Assembly: GCA_002730855.1 (NCBI GenBank)
Contig: PCBA01000033.1
Location: 1-14,945 of the forward strand
Length of the DNA stretch: 14,945 nt
Reading direction: 5' to 3'
Source: Gammaproteobacteria bacterium
Lineage (GTDB): Bacteria; Pseudomonadota; Gammaproteobacteria; Magnimaribacterales; Magnimaribacteraceae
Shown here: positions 1 through 6,765 of the stretch, piece by piece
How positions within the stretch are numbered: position 1 is the stretch's first letter
How the letters are laid out: every line of letters begins with the position of its first letter
Notes under the pieces: generated by a model
Databases searched by the model: none
The model's input: only the letters and a program-made list of their open reading frames with translations
What the model was told of the DNA's origin: nothing
Translations under genes and position numbers: made by a program

Positions 1-660
1 ATTTGAGAAATTATTTGAAAGCTCTTTATTGTCTAGGTCATCTCTAGAATTAATAAATATTTCTAATTGCTCTAGAGTTCTTAGCCTGTAATCTTGAAGA
101 GAATTTAACTCATAAATTTCACAATTTTCTTTTAAAGATTCAATAGCTGGGAAAAACCTATCTCTGTGCAGCCCATTTTCATATAAATTGTCTGGGTGAG
201 TGTTGGAGGTGGCTATAAGAGTTACCTCGTTTTCAAATAGCTTTGTAATGAATCTTCCTAGCAGCATTGCATCACCAATATCTTCTACATAAAATTCATC
301 GAAGCAAAGGATGTTGGTGGATTTAGATATTTCTTTAGCAGCTACTTTTAATGGATCTTCTTGCCCAGATAGTTTTTCTAAATCTTCGTGCAATTTTTTC
401 ATGAATCTATGGAAATGCAGTCTTTTCTTCTTCTTGATATCAAGATTCTCGAAGAAAATATCCATTAGTTGGGTTTTACCTCTGCCAACATCTCCTCTTA
501 TATATAAACCTTTAGTGGTTTTATTGGAGAACCAGCTTTTAGAGCTTGAACTAATCCCTTCACTAATCCTATCAAGCTTTTTTAACAGATTTAATTGCTT
601 CTCATCAAAGCTTAGGTGGCCAGTTTCGACCATCTTCATATAAGCTTCAGAAGGACTCAA
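1..660 (-). CDS. zapE: Cell division protein ZapE / AFG1-family ATPase (3' end cut by window)
   Basis: This is the N-terminal ~220 residues of an AFG1-like P-loop ATPase; in E. coli ZapE (about 375 aa) associates with the Z-ring and is needed under stress. Seen: Walker A GDVGRGKT at residues 56-63, Walker B ILCFDE at about 117-122, and the sensor-like segment TLIATSNTHP followed by LHRDRFFPAI, which is typical of the family. The reading frame is open to base 1, so the C-terminal third is missing only because of the window edge. I chose the TTG at 660-658 because the residues it adds (SPSEAYMKM) resemble the family N-terminus; an ATG at 639-637 is the alternative. No clear Shine-Dalgarno is visible. 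It follows the GFA gene by 6 bases on the same strand, so co-transcription and translational coupling are likely. Confidence 0.88.
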   Translation of the reverse strand, partial: MSPSEAYMKMVETGHLSFDEKQLNLLKKLDRISEGISSSSKSWFSNKTTKGLYIRGDVGRGKTQLMDIFFENLDIKKKKRLHFHRFMKKLHEDLEKLSGQEDPLKVAAKEISKSTNILCFDEFYVEDIGDAMLLGRFITKLFENEVTLIATSNTHPDNLYENGLHRDRFFPAIESLKENCEIYELNSLQDYRLRTLEQLEIFINSRDDLDNKELSNNFSN

Positions 661-666
661 TGGCTT

Positions 667-1089
667 TTAAGCAAAATCAGGATTATGAGAAAAAGTATGT
701 ATATCTTCATCTACAGGAGACCACGGGCTAGCTGAGGAGCTGAAAAAATTAGAATCCGCAGATACCCAAGAAGAATCATCTAAGCTCCCTGCTTTGATAA
801 ATTTAATAGCAGGATTCTCTTCAACAAAAGAGATCAGAGGTGATCCACAGTTCTCGCAGAAACCTCTGGATATATGAGAACCTGCACTTCCAATTACACT
901 GTAATATCTTATGTCTCCTTGCACTTCAAGAGACTCTGTGGGAATAAGTAAAATAGTTGCTTTACCGCTCCCCGTACTTTTTTGGCAGTCTTTGCAGTGG
1001 CAGTGATGAGCGCTCACGGCATCAGATTGATTAAATTCATAACTGACCTTTCCGCACAGGCACCCGCCTTTTTGAATTGCATCGCTCAT
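667..1089 (-). CDS. GFA-family (CENP-V/GFA domain) zinc-binding protein
   Basis: A 140-residue single-domain protein of the glutathione-dependent formaldehyde-activating (GFA) superfamily. Seen: the full set of seven family cysteines, C10-x-C12 in GGCLCG, C30/C32/C35 in HCHCKDCQ, and C78-x2-C81 in CENCG, which in this family bind two zinc ions. The length is normal for the family. Only a few members have been tied to glutathione/formaldehyde chemistry, so the substrate cannot be assigned. A good ribosome site (AGGAGA, about 1095-1100) precedes the ATG and overlaps the end of the upstream DUF1295 gene, which stops 11 bases before. The gene sits in a minus-strand run DUF1295-GFA-zapE that probably shares one promoter near 2000. 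Family assignment is firm; function is unknown. Confidence 0.88.
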   Translation of the reverse strand: MSDAIQKGGCLCGKVSYEFNQSDAVSAHHCHCKDCQKSTGSGKATILLIPTESLEVQGDIRYYSVIGSAGSHISRGFCENCGSPLISFVEENPAIKFIKAGSLDDSSWVSADSNFFSSSASPWSPVDEDIHTFSHNPDFA

Positions 1090-1100
1090 ATTTTTCTCCT

Positions 1101-1970
1101 TTATTTATTTGGTTTTCTCATTATTAAGACCGGTGTTTTTTCAAGATAGTTCATGTACTCCGGATCTGATCCCCACTTCTTAATGGCTCTATTTTCTAAA
1201 AGAGGAACTCCGCTGATTTTAGTTAATAAAACGTAAACAAATACTGGAGATATCAGAGTACATAACTGCCAGCCAGTTAAAACTGGAAATGCGATTAAAG
1301 TCACTCCAATCCATAGCATTATTTCTCCAAAATAATTAGGGTGACGTGACCATGCCCACAAACCAGTAGTAATGAATTCTTTTTCTTTTGAGGCGTCTTT
1401 TTTGAAATCTCTTTTTTGCTTATCTGCAATAACTTCTATGGAAAAACCTATTACCCATAATAGGCAACCGATAAGGGCGGGCCATCCTAACGCCACCATT
1501 GTATTTGATGTTATAGCTGCTAATCCAGCTGCCATGGAAATTAAGACCCAGCAACCGCCTATAGTCCAAGTCATCAGATACCATATAAATTGAGTTTTCA
1601 TGACGGTGAACCTTTTATCTTTGCCATCTTTTCTAACCCTTAAGAAAAGAAAAGACCCAAGTCTAACTGCCCATATTATTATTAAGACACCAATTAACAG
1701 ATCACGAGGATCTGAAGATGGGTTTAAGTAGAATCCAAGAGATATCGCAGTTAAGTAAGAGATTGAACCTGTTAGGTCAAAATAATGCTCTGTCTGGCTG
1801 ATAAAAGAAGGTATAAATATAATCCAATGCAGCACATAGCTCACACACGCACAAATAGCGAAAAGGGAAAGGCCATTAAATTCTGTAGAGCCCTGGCTTC
1901 CAGCTAAACCAATTAAATAGCCAATCAGAATTGAAACAATTATTGCAGGAATAGTTATTGTTTTTTTCAT
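1101..1970 (-). CDS. DUF1295 / steroid 5-alpha-reductase-like membrane protein
   Basis: A 289-residue polytopic inner-membrane protein with roughly seven to eight hydrophobic segments along its length. It carries the DUF1295 signature at residues 208-216 (SRHPNYFGE), preceded by GLWAWSR and followed by a membrane segment. The same C-terminal fold occurs in steroid 5-alpha-reductases and isoprenylcysteine methyltransferases; bacterial DUF1295 proteins are mostly uncharacterised, so a lipid or isoprenoid reductase or methyltransferase role is inference. It is the first gene of a minus-strand run with the GFA gene (gap 11 bases) and zapE. A good sigma-70-type promoter lies about 30 bases upstream. 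The ATG at 1970 is preceded by a purine-rich AAGAAG, a weak ribosome site. Confidence 0.87.
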   Translation of the reverse strand: MKKTITIPAIIVSILIGYLIGLAGSQGSTEFNGLSLFAICACVSYVLHWIIFIPSFISQTEHYFDLTGSISYLTAISLGFYLNPSSDPRDLLIGVLIIIWAVRLGSFLFLRVRKDGKDKRFTVMKTQFIWYLMTWTIGGCWVLISMAAGLAAITSNTMVALGWPALIGCLLWVIGFSIEVIADKQKRDFKKDASKEKEFITTGLWAWSRHPNYFGEIMLWIGVTLIAFPVLTGWQLCTLISPVFVYVLLTKISGVPLLENRAIKKWGSDPEYMNYLEKTPVLIMRKPNK

Positions 1971-1998
1971 CTTGTTATTCTTCTTAATTTAAGTGTTC

Positions 1999-2027
1999 AT
2001 TAGAAAAAACAATATTACAGTTTTCAA
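1999..2027 (-). promoter_or_regulatory. Sigma-70-like promoter for the DUF1295-GFA-zapE run
   Basis: On the minus strand TTGAAA (2022-2027) and TCTAAT (1999-2004) are separated by 17 bases. Each hexamer matches five of six consensus positions. The predicted start is near 1992, giving a leader of about 22 bases before the ATG at 1970. This is the best sigma-70 match I found in the window. Confidence 0.6.
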
Positions 2028-2053
2028 GCTATTTCTTTATTAGTTTATGCAAA

Positions 2054-2081
2054 TTGAATGAAATTAAGTTAATCTTATACT
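2054..2081 (+). promoter_or_regulatory. Sigma-70-like promoter for the MAPEG-PhyH pair
   Basis: TTGAAT (2054-2059) and TATACT (2076-2081) are separated by 16 bases. The predicted start is near 2088, just before the GGAG (2095-2098) that serves the ATG at 2105. This placement argues against using the TTG at 2054 as a start codon, because that TTG is the -35 element. The divergent DUF1295 promoter lies only about 30 bases away. Confidence 0.5.
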
Positions 2082-2104
2082 CAATTCTCAATATGGAGTT
2101 AAGC

Positions 2105-2467
2105 ATGACAACATTAATAATTTTAACCGCGGCACTATATCTCGTAGGGGTATTCACTCAAGTGTTACTGAATCAAAACAACTTAAACTTTTTGCTTGGA
2201 AACAGGGAAGGCAAAGTTGAAGAAAGCGCTATGGTGGGAAGAACCAGAAGGGCAAACAACAATCTATTAGAGAGCCTTCCAGTCTTTTTTGCGTTAGCTA
2301 TTCTGTCTTTAATCATAGAAGTAGATAATTATAATTTAGCTATGTATTGGCTAGGATTGAGGTTTCTTTACTTCTTAACTTATGTGTTTGGACTTATCTA
2401 CATTAGGACTCTGCTTTGGTTCGGTGCTTTGGTTTGTTTAATCATGATGGGTGTAGCTTTAATATAA
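2105..2467 (+). CDS. MAPEG-family integral membrane protein
   Basis: A 120-residue protein with four membrane segments, the size and topology of the MAPEG family (membrane-associated proteins in eicosanoid and glutathione metabolism). Seen: the family's conserved stretch after helix 1, RTRRANNNLLESLPVFF, with the basic residues and the N..E..P pattern. Eukaryotic members are glutathione transferases or isomerases; most short bacterial ones have no known reaction. I start it at ATG 2105 because GGAG lies 7 bases upstream and the first helix follows directly; the frame could extend to a TTG at 2054, but that sits in the predicted promoter. The PhyH gene begins 15 bases downstream on the same strand. 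Confidence 0.85.
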   Translation: MTTLIILTAALYLVGVFTQVLLNQNNLNFLLGNREGKVEESAMVGRTRRANNNLLESLPVFFALAILSLIIEVDNYNLAMYWLGLRFLYFLTYVFGLIYIRTLLWFGALVCLIMMGVALI

Positions 2468-2482
2468 CCGGTCAATCGATTG

Positions 2483-3262
2483 ATGAACTCTTTTCTTTCT
2501 AAAGAAGAAAGTAGTTTTTATTTAAATGAGGGCTACTTAGTAAGAGAAAATCAATTTTCAATCCACGAAGTAAATTCCTTAAGAGATGCCCTAGAAAGGG
2601 CAGTTAACAATGCACAAGAAAAAGCTCCTAATGGGAAGGTCTATTATTTAGATGAAAAGAAATTTGTAGATGTAGACTACATGACTCTTCAATATGAGCC
2701 ACAACCCAGCGACAATATACTGAAAGTCATTGAGCCTGCTCATTTTTTGGATAAGGAGCTTTATTCTCTTACTCAGGATAAAAGAATAACTGACCCAATA
2801 AGATCCATCCTTAAAGAAGATGAAATTTCTCTTTGGACAGATAAATTAAATTTAAAACGACCAGGAAGCGGGTCAGGATTTGGATGGCATCAGGACTCTC
2901 CTTACTGGGTTCATGACAGCAGGAATGTAGATTTACTTCCTAACGTTTACTTGTCTTTAGATGATGCCAATGAAGACAATGGTTGTTTTAGAGTTATTAG
3001 GGCGAGTCACAAAGAAGGGTGTTTGCCTGGAACTTCAAATGGCACTCAGCTTGGTGGTTTTTATACCGACCCCAATTGTTTCAACGAAACTGATGCGGTT
3101 GATTTAAACATAACGGCTGGGTCTTTAGTTTTTTTCAATCAGCATATTATCCATGGCTCAGGACCTAACCTGTCTGACCAGCAGAGAAGGGCTTATATAA
3201 TTACTTATCAGCCTAAAGACCAACCAATGCTTAAATCAGGAGAGGTAAATAATATAAATTAA
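2483..3262 (+). CDS. Phytanoyl-CoA dioxygenase (PhyH) family protein, first copy
   Basis: A 259-residue Fe(II)/2-oxoglutarate-dependent oxygenase-like protein. Seen: the iron triad as H136-x-D138 in FGWHQDSPYW and H224 in HIIHGSGPN, with a downstream arginine pair (QQRRAYIITY) suited to 2-oxoglutarate binding. The middle part LSLDDANEDNGCFRVIRASH is typical of PhyH proteins. Members hydroxylate very diverse small molecules and lipids, so the substrate is not predictable. The TTG just before (2480) is a possible alternative start. I see no clear ribosome site, and the gene begins 15 bases after the MAPEG stop, so coupling to that gene is likely. It converges with a second PhyH gene 22 bases downstream. 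Confidence 0.87.
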   Translation: MNSFLSKEESSFYLNEGYLVRENQFSIHEVNSLRDALERAVNNAQEKAPNGKVYYLDEKKFVDVDYMTLQYEPQPSDNILKVIEPAHFLDKELYSLTQDKRITDPIRSILKEDEISLWTDKLNLKRPGSGSGFGWHQDSPYWVHDSRNVDLLPNVYLSLDDANEDNGCFRVIRASHKEGCLPGTSNGTQLGGFYTDPNCFNETDAVDLNITAGSLVFFNQHIIHGSGPNLSDQQRRAYIITYQPKDQPMLKSGEVNNIN

Positions 3263-3284
3263 ATTTTCTCCACAAATCCAAATC

Positions 3285-4181
3285 TTATTTTTTTTCTTTC
3301 GTAGATTCTTTAACTAAATCTTCTGGGCTTGCTAGAACAGTGTATTTGTCTTTTGTATTACTAAATATTTTTTCAGGAGTGACAGATTCTAATGTCCCAT
3401 CGGTATTTTTTGGATCACTATAGAAGCCCATTACGTACCCCCCTTTCGAATACCCTATAAGAGACCTTAATTCAGGAGATAAATCTTTAGCTATTTCAGG
3501 AGGGCAAGATAAATATTGATTTTCTTGTTGTCTGATCCAGCCAGGAGCAAAGTGCATAAAGATACCCGACCTTATATCTTCAGAAGTATTATCACCCCCG
3601 CCATGCAAAACAGATCCTGTGTATAGCAATACAGAGCCTTTTTTCATTTCTGCATAGGTTATTTCATCTTCCATGGGTTCTCTTTTTGCATCCCATTTAT
3701 GAGAACCAGGAACAAGTTGAGTAGCTCCATTCTCATACGTAAAGTCGCTGGCTGCCCAAACAACGGCAAATTGAGTTTCAATCTTTCTAGATATATATCC
3801 CCCCCAAAGCCCCCTGTCTCTATGAAGAATTTGTTTTGTCTCGCCAGGCCCAATATTGATCAAAGAAGTAAAATGTAACTGATAATTCTCACAATGAGGT
3901 TCTAGGAACTCAGAAGCTAGTGAATTGATCTTATTATGCATGGCTAAGTCACGACAACCACGAGATCTTGCTATTAATGCCCCTACTCTGCTTGTTTCGA
4001 AACCAGTAAATTCATCAGCTCCTTTAAGATTCCCTTCTATATATGGATCTAATTCTTTTAATATTTGATCTATCTCAGATTCAGGAATTACCTCGTCAAT
4101 AATTACGGCTGCATCTTCATCAATTATCCTTAGAACCTCTTCATCAGGAGTATCTATAGATATGTGTTTAACTTGACTCAT
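3285..4181 (-). CDS. Phytanoyl-CoA dioxygenase (PhyH) family protein, second copy
   Basis: A 298-residue PhyH-family protein, clearly diverged from the neighbouring copy. Seen: the metal triad H120-x-D122 in LHRDRGLW and H193 in SVLHGGGDN, with R204 placed for 2-oxoglutarate, and the typical ENGATQLVPGSHKW segment between. A C-terminal region of about 80 residues after the catalytic core (from IRQQENQYL) continues past where the first copy ends. It contains GYSKGGYVMGFYSDP and finishes in a charged lysine-rich tail. The ATG at 4181 has a purine-rich GAAGAGAG upstream. The gene converges with the first copy and looks monocistronic. The substrate is unknown; related proteins in marine bacteria are numerous and mostly uncharacterised. 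Confidence 0.87.
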   Translation of the reverse strand: MSQVKHISIDTPDEEVLRIIDEDAAVIIDEVIPESEIDQILKELDPYIEGNLKGADEFTGFETSRVGALIARSRGCRDLAMHNKINSLASEFLEPHCENYQLHFTSLINIGPGETKQILHRDRGLWGGYISRKIETQFAVVWAASDFTYENGATQLVPGSHKWDAKREPMEDEITYAEMKKGSVLLYTGSVLHGGGDNTSEDIRSGIFMHFAPGWIRQQENQYLSCPPEIAKDLSPELRSLIGYSKGGYVMGFYSDPKNTDGTLESVTPEKIFSNTKDKYTVLASPEDLVKESTKEKK

Positions 4182-4362
4182 ATTCTCTCTTCATTAAATA
4201 GAAGTTTAATGTAAAAACTGTTAAAACCCTATATTTGCAGTTCAAAGAAGTGCCCATCTCCTTCCTAAAAAACTAAGATTTACAGTCATCAGCTATCCTA
4301 ATTTTCATATATTTAGTTTAAGGTAGGGTAGTAATATAAAAAAATTAATTTGGAGGAGATTT

Positions 4363-4623
4363 ATGAAATACATTTTTTTAACATTAATTCTAATTACTTC
4401 TTTATCAGTTTCTTCAGCTGCTAGATGGGATGATAAAGGATGTGGAAGAATAGAAGCAGGAGTAGGACAACTTATAGCTGCCAGTGAAAGCATGAGAGGT
4501 CTTTCTGAGGGCGCTGGTAAAGATGGCGACTCCGGAGCAGAGAAAGAATTAAGGGAAATGCAGCTTCTTTTTCTTGAGTCCGCGGGGCATTGGTCGACCA
4601 TATACTCAACATTCTGTAAGTAA
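4363..4623 (+). CDS. Small exported protein with two cysteines, function unknown
   Basis: An 86-residue protein I do not recognise. It starts with a clear signal peptide: basic residue at 2, hydrophobic core at about 4-18, probable cleavage after SSA or SSAA near 19-20. The mature part is about 66 residues, with only two cysteines, C27 near its start and C85 as the penultimate residue, which could form a disulfide in the periplasm. The middle (ESMRGLSEGAGKDGDSGAEK) is small-residue rich and probably flexible, followed by a likely amphipathic helix (KELREMQLLFLESAG). A strong ribosome site, GGAGGAG, precedes the ATG, which is the main reason to believe the gene. It stands alone, with no neighbour on its strand, and ends 20 bases from the 3' end of tRNA-Phe on the other strand. 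Confidence 0.72.
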   Translation: MKYIFLTLILITSLSVSSAARWDDKGCGRIEAGVGQLIAASESMRGLSEGAGKDGDSGAEKELREMQLLFLESAGHWSTIYSTFCK

Positions 4624-4650
4624 AAAACAAAAGGGCTGTTAAGTGGTGCC
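4622..4650 (-). terminator. Possible weak terminator / 3' trailer of tRNA-Phe
   Basis: Minus-strand transcription past the tRNA gives GGGC (inside the acceptor stem), an 11-base loop and GCCC, followed by TTTTGTTTTTT. The stem is only four pairs and competes with the tRNA fold, so the U-rich trailer is surer than the hairpin. Confidence 0.3.
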
Positions 4651-4719
4651 CAGAGGTGGAATCGAACCACCGACACAAGGATTTTCAGTCCTTTGCTCTA
4701 CCGACTGAGCTATCTGGGC
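4644..4719 (-). tRNA. tRNA-Phe (anticodon GAA)
   Basis: The minus strand folds as a complete 76-base tRNA. The acceptor stem is GCCCAGA paired with TCTGGGC. The D arm contains AGCTCAGTCGGTAGAGC. The anticodon stem AAGGA/TCCTT surrounds the loop CTGAAAA with anticodon GAA (complement of 4684-4686). The T arm has GGTTCGATTCC, and CCA is encoded. It lies about 50 bases downstream of yggX on the same strand; mutY-yggX-tRNA-Phe is, as I recall, also found in Pseudomonas, so it may be co-transcribed. A TACAAT box at about 4735-4740 with a poor -35 could be its own promoter. Confidence 0.97.
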
Positions 4720-4768
4720 TATAAGGTTTGAGGATTGTATACAAATAATTGAAACAAAAGAATAGGTT

Positions 4769-5038
4769 TTATTCAGACGGTCTATAGCCACTTGGTTTTG
4801 CATAGTCCTCACCGGATAAAAATAATTCCATTTGTTTATTCAGCCAATTCCTCGATTCTCTATCTGCTAGATTTAGTTGTCCTTCGTTTATTAACATCTT
4901 TTGATGCTCTAACCACTCATCCCAAGCTTTTTGAGAAACATTTTTAAATAGATCTTCACCTTTAGGGCCAGGAAAAGGAGGTTTATCCATTCCATCTAAT
5001 TCTTCTTTATACTTTCGACAGATAACTTTGTTAGACAT
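4769..5038 (-). CDS. yggX: Fe(2+)-trafficking / oxidative damage protection protein YggX
   Basis: An 89-residue protein matching the YggX family over its whole length. It has the single N-terminal cysteine at position 7 (VICRKYKEELDG), the FPGPKGEDLF loop, KAWDEWLEHQKMLINEGQLNL and the C-terminal GYRPSE. YggX is a small cytoplasmic protein linked to iron-sulfur cluster protection and iron handling under oxidative stress. Its ATG follows the mutY stop codon with no spacer (TAG then ATG), so it is almost certainly translated by coupling to mutY. MutY itself carries an iron-sulfur cluster, which fits this classic pair. tRNA-Phe follows about 50 bases downstream. Confidence 0.95.
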   Translation of the reverse strand: MSNKVICRKYKEELDGMDKPPFPGPKGEDLFKNVSQKAWDEWLEHQKMLINEGQLNLADRESRNWLNKQMELFLSGEDYAKPSGYRPSE

Positions 5039-6076
5039 CTATATCACTTTCTCGATTATTTTAGCTACAGGAGCTGGCGTTCCTACTGATTTTAAATCAT
5101 TTACATTAAACCACGTTTGATTATTTCCTAATTTCTTTGAGAAGTCAGATTCAAATTTTAAAATAAGACTGTCTATATCTAAGTTGTAGTGGCTAAAGCT
5201 ATGTTTAATTTTTAGGTTTTCTTTTGAAATTAGATCAGATTCCTTCATTAGGCTTTTAGAATAATCTTCCCTCAGTCTAATTTCTTCAAATTCTAAGAAA
5301 GTCCAAAGACCACGCCAAACACCTTTTTCATCTTTTTGTTGTAATGCGAATCTACCTTCTTGGTCCATGGCTACTAGCCAGTAGAGAGTCTTTCGAGGCT
5401 TTTCTCTTCTCTTTATTTTTGCTGGTATTGATTCCGTTAGGGCATATTTATTAGCTAGACAATGTTTGCTCTGTGGGCAAGAGAAGCAAGTTGGATCTTT
5501 TTTCTTACAAACTAGCGCACCTAAATCCATTATGGCTTGTGTATGGATATTGAAATTTGATTTTGGTAATACCTTTTCAGCTAATAACCATAACTCCTTT
5601 TGAGTTGATGATTTAGATAAGTCTTCCTCAATTTTGAAATATCTAGATAAAACTCTCTTAACATTTCCATCTAAAATAGGAGCTTTTAGCTCATAACCTA
5701 TTGATCGGATTGCTCCAGCTGTAGACATACCTATCCCGGGTAAAGAGACTAATTCCTCTATCGACTTTGGAAGTTTAGATTTAAATTCAGATTTAATTAA
5801 CCTTGCAGATTTAAGAATATTCCTAGCTCTCGAGTAGTAGCCTAGTCCCGACCAGTAACTCAAAACTTCATCTTCAGTAGAGTTTGCTAATGAATCTACG
5901 TTAGGGAATCTCTTAATAAATTTTAAGAAATAGGGTATTGCAGTAGAGACTTGCGTTTGCTGTAACATAATTTCTGAAATCCAGACCTTGTAAGGAGTAA
6001 TATTTTGCTGCCAAGGTAAGTCTTTTCTTCCCTTATCTTTGTGCCAATCAAGAAGTCTTTTACTGAATGCAGACAT
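5039..6076 (-). CDS. mutY: Adenine DNA glycosylase MutY
   Basis: A 345-residue MutY, which removes adenine mispaired with 8-oxoguanine in base excision repair. Seen: catalytic E35 in SEIMLQQTQ; the helix-hairpin-helix LPGIGMSTAGA (112-122); catalytic D136 in LDGNVKR; and the 4Fe-4S ligands C190-x6-C197-x2-C200-x5-C206, spaced as in the family. The C-terminal part from about 235 is the NUDIX-like domain that reads 8-oxoG, including a probable HSFSHY motif. I chose ATG 6076 because SAFSKRLLDW aligns with the usual N-terminus; the frame is open upstream to 6169, but that would cross into hisB and add residues the family lacks. The predicted promoter puts the transcript start almost on this ATG, so the mRNA may be leaderless. 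Confidence 0.95.
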   Translation of the reverse strand: MSAFSKRLLDWHKDKGRKDLPWQQNITPYKVWISEIMLQQTQVSTAIPYFLKFIKRFPNVDSLANSTEDEVLSYWSGLGYYSRARNILKSARLIKSEFKSKLPKSIEELVSLPGIGMSTAGAIRSIGYELKAPILDGNVKRVLSRYFKIEEDLSKSSTQKELWLLAEKVLPKSNFNIHTQAIMDLGALVCKKKDPTCFSCPQSKHCLANKYALTESIPAKIKRREKPRKTLYWLVAMDQEGRFALQQKDEKGVWRGLWTFLEFEEIRLREDYSKSLMKESDLISKENLKIKHSFSHYNLDIDSLILKFESDFSKKLGNNQTWFNVNDLKSVGTPAPVAKIIEKVI

Positions 6077-6083
6077 AGAAAAT

Positions 6084-6112
6084 ATTATGCTTGTTCTAGC
6101 TAAGATGAACAA
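6084..6112 (-). promoter_or_regulatory. Candidate mutY-yggX promoter
   Basis: On the minus strand TTGTTC (6107-6112) and CATAAT (6084-6089) have a 17-base spacer. The predicted start is near 6077, one base before the mutY ATG. The -35 box overlaps the hisB -35 region on the other strand. Confidence 0.45.
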
Positions 6113-6133
6113 GTTAACTATATTGGATATAAT
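6105..6133 (+). promoter_or_regulatory. Candidate hisBHAF promoter
   Basis: A perfect TATAAT (6128-6133) with a weak -35 ATGAAC (6105-6110) at 17 bases. The predicted start is near 6140, giving a leader of about 17 bases. Directly after the -10 comes GCGCGCCC, a GC-rich discriminator that is striking in this AT-rich DNA. In well-studied bacteria such a discriminator makes promoters sensitive to ppGpp; that is inference here. No leader peptide with a run of His codons fits in this space, so classical his attenuation is absent. Confidence 0.5.
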
Positions 6134-6156
6134 GCGCGCCCTAATCGATATACATA

Positions 6157-6744
6157 ATGAGAAAAGCAACAGTAAAAAGAAGTACTTCAGAGACGGAAGT
6201 TAATATTGAATTAAATTTAGATGGCTCTGGAAAGACAGACCTTTCTACAGGATTACCTTTTCTTGAGCATATGCTTGATCAAATTGGAAGACATGGCAAG
6301 ATCGACTTAAAAATTGATGCGAAAGGAGATTTGCATATAGATGATCACCATACTGTTGAAGATATAGGTATAACCTTAGGCGAAGCTCTGAATAAAGCTG
6401 TAGGAGATAAAAAAGGAATTAATAGATATGGCCACTCCTACATACCTCTTGATGAGGCACTTTCAAGAGTTGTTTTGGACTTTTCTGGAAGACCCGGACT
6501 GTTTATGAAAGTAGATTTTGTTAAAGACACAGTAGGCGATATAGACGTGAATATGTTTGAGCATTTTTTTCAGTCTTTATGTAATCATGCTTTCTTAACT
6601 CTTCATATAGAAAATTTTGAAGGAGATAACGTTCATCACCAGATCGAAACTATTTTTAAAGCTTTTGGAAGGGCTTTACGTATGGCTTTAGAGGTTGATC
6701 CGAGACAAGATAATGAAATACCTTCTACGAAAGGGTCTTTATAA
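6157..6744 (+). CDS. hisB: Imidazoleglycerol-phosphate dehydratase
   Basis: A 195-residue monofunctional HisB, the sixth step of histidine synthesis (dehydration of imidazole glycerol phosphate to imidazole acetol phosphate), without the N-terminal histidinol phosphatase fused in enterics. Seen: the two manganese-binding signatures FLEHMLDQIGRHG with DDHHTVEDIG, and MFEHFFQSLCNH with HHQIETIFKAFGRALR, plus the conserved end STKGSL. Full length for the family. The start is ATG 6157, with RKATVKRSTSET as the normal first strand; no Shine-Dalgarno is evident. It leads a four-gene block hisB-H-A-F, the same order as in Pseudomonas; the other his genes must lie elsewhere. Confidence 0.96.
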   Translation: MRKATVKRSTSETEVNIELNLDGSGKTDLSTGLPFLEHMLDQIGRHGKIDLKIDAKGDLHIDDHHTVEDIGITLGEALNKAVGDKKGINRYGHSYIPLDEALSRVVLDFSGRPGLFMKVDFVKDTVGDIDVNMFEHFFQSLCNHAFLTLHIENFEGDNVHHQIETIFKAFGRALRMALEVDPRQDNEIPSTKGSL

Positions 6745-6765
6745 CAACCTCTATAGACAGAAACT

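Noticed and set aside
311..643. Plus-strand 110-residue frame opposite zapE
   Set aside because: No ribosome site or recognisable domain; the minus strand here encodes a clear Walker A/B ATPase.
2054..2104. An in-frame N-terminal extension of the MAPEG protein from a TTG at 2054
   Set aside because: The extension overlies a good promoter, and ATG 2105 has GGAG at proper spacing with the first membrane helix starting right after.
4182..4362. A small RNA or riboswitch in the longest intergenic gap (180 bases)
   Set aside because: I found no stable hairpin series or known motif; it probably only carries the promoters of the two divergent genes, none of them convincing.
4305..4678. Two minus-strand frames running over tRNA-Phe and the small exported protein
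   Set aside because: They read through a complete tRNA gene and lack ribosome sites; the plus-strand frame has a signal peptide and GGAGGAG.
6077..6169. MutY N-terminal extension of 31 residues
   Set aside because: It would run over the divergent promoters and the hisB start and adds residues absent from the family; ATG 6076 gives the usual N-terminus.
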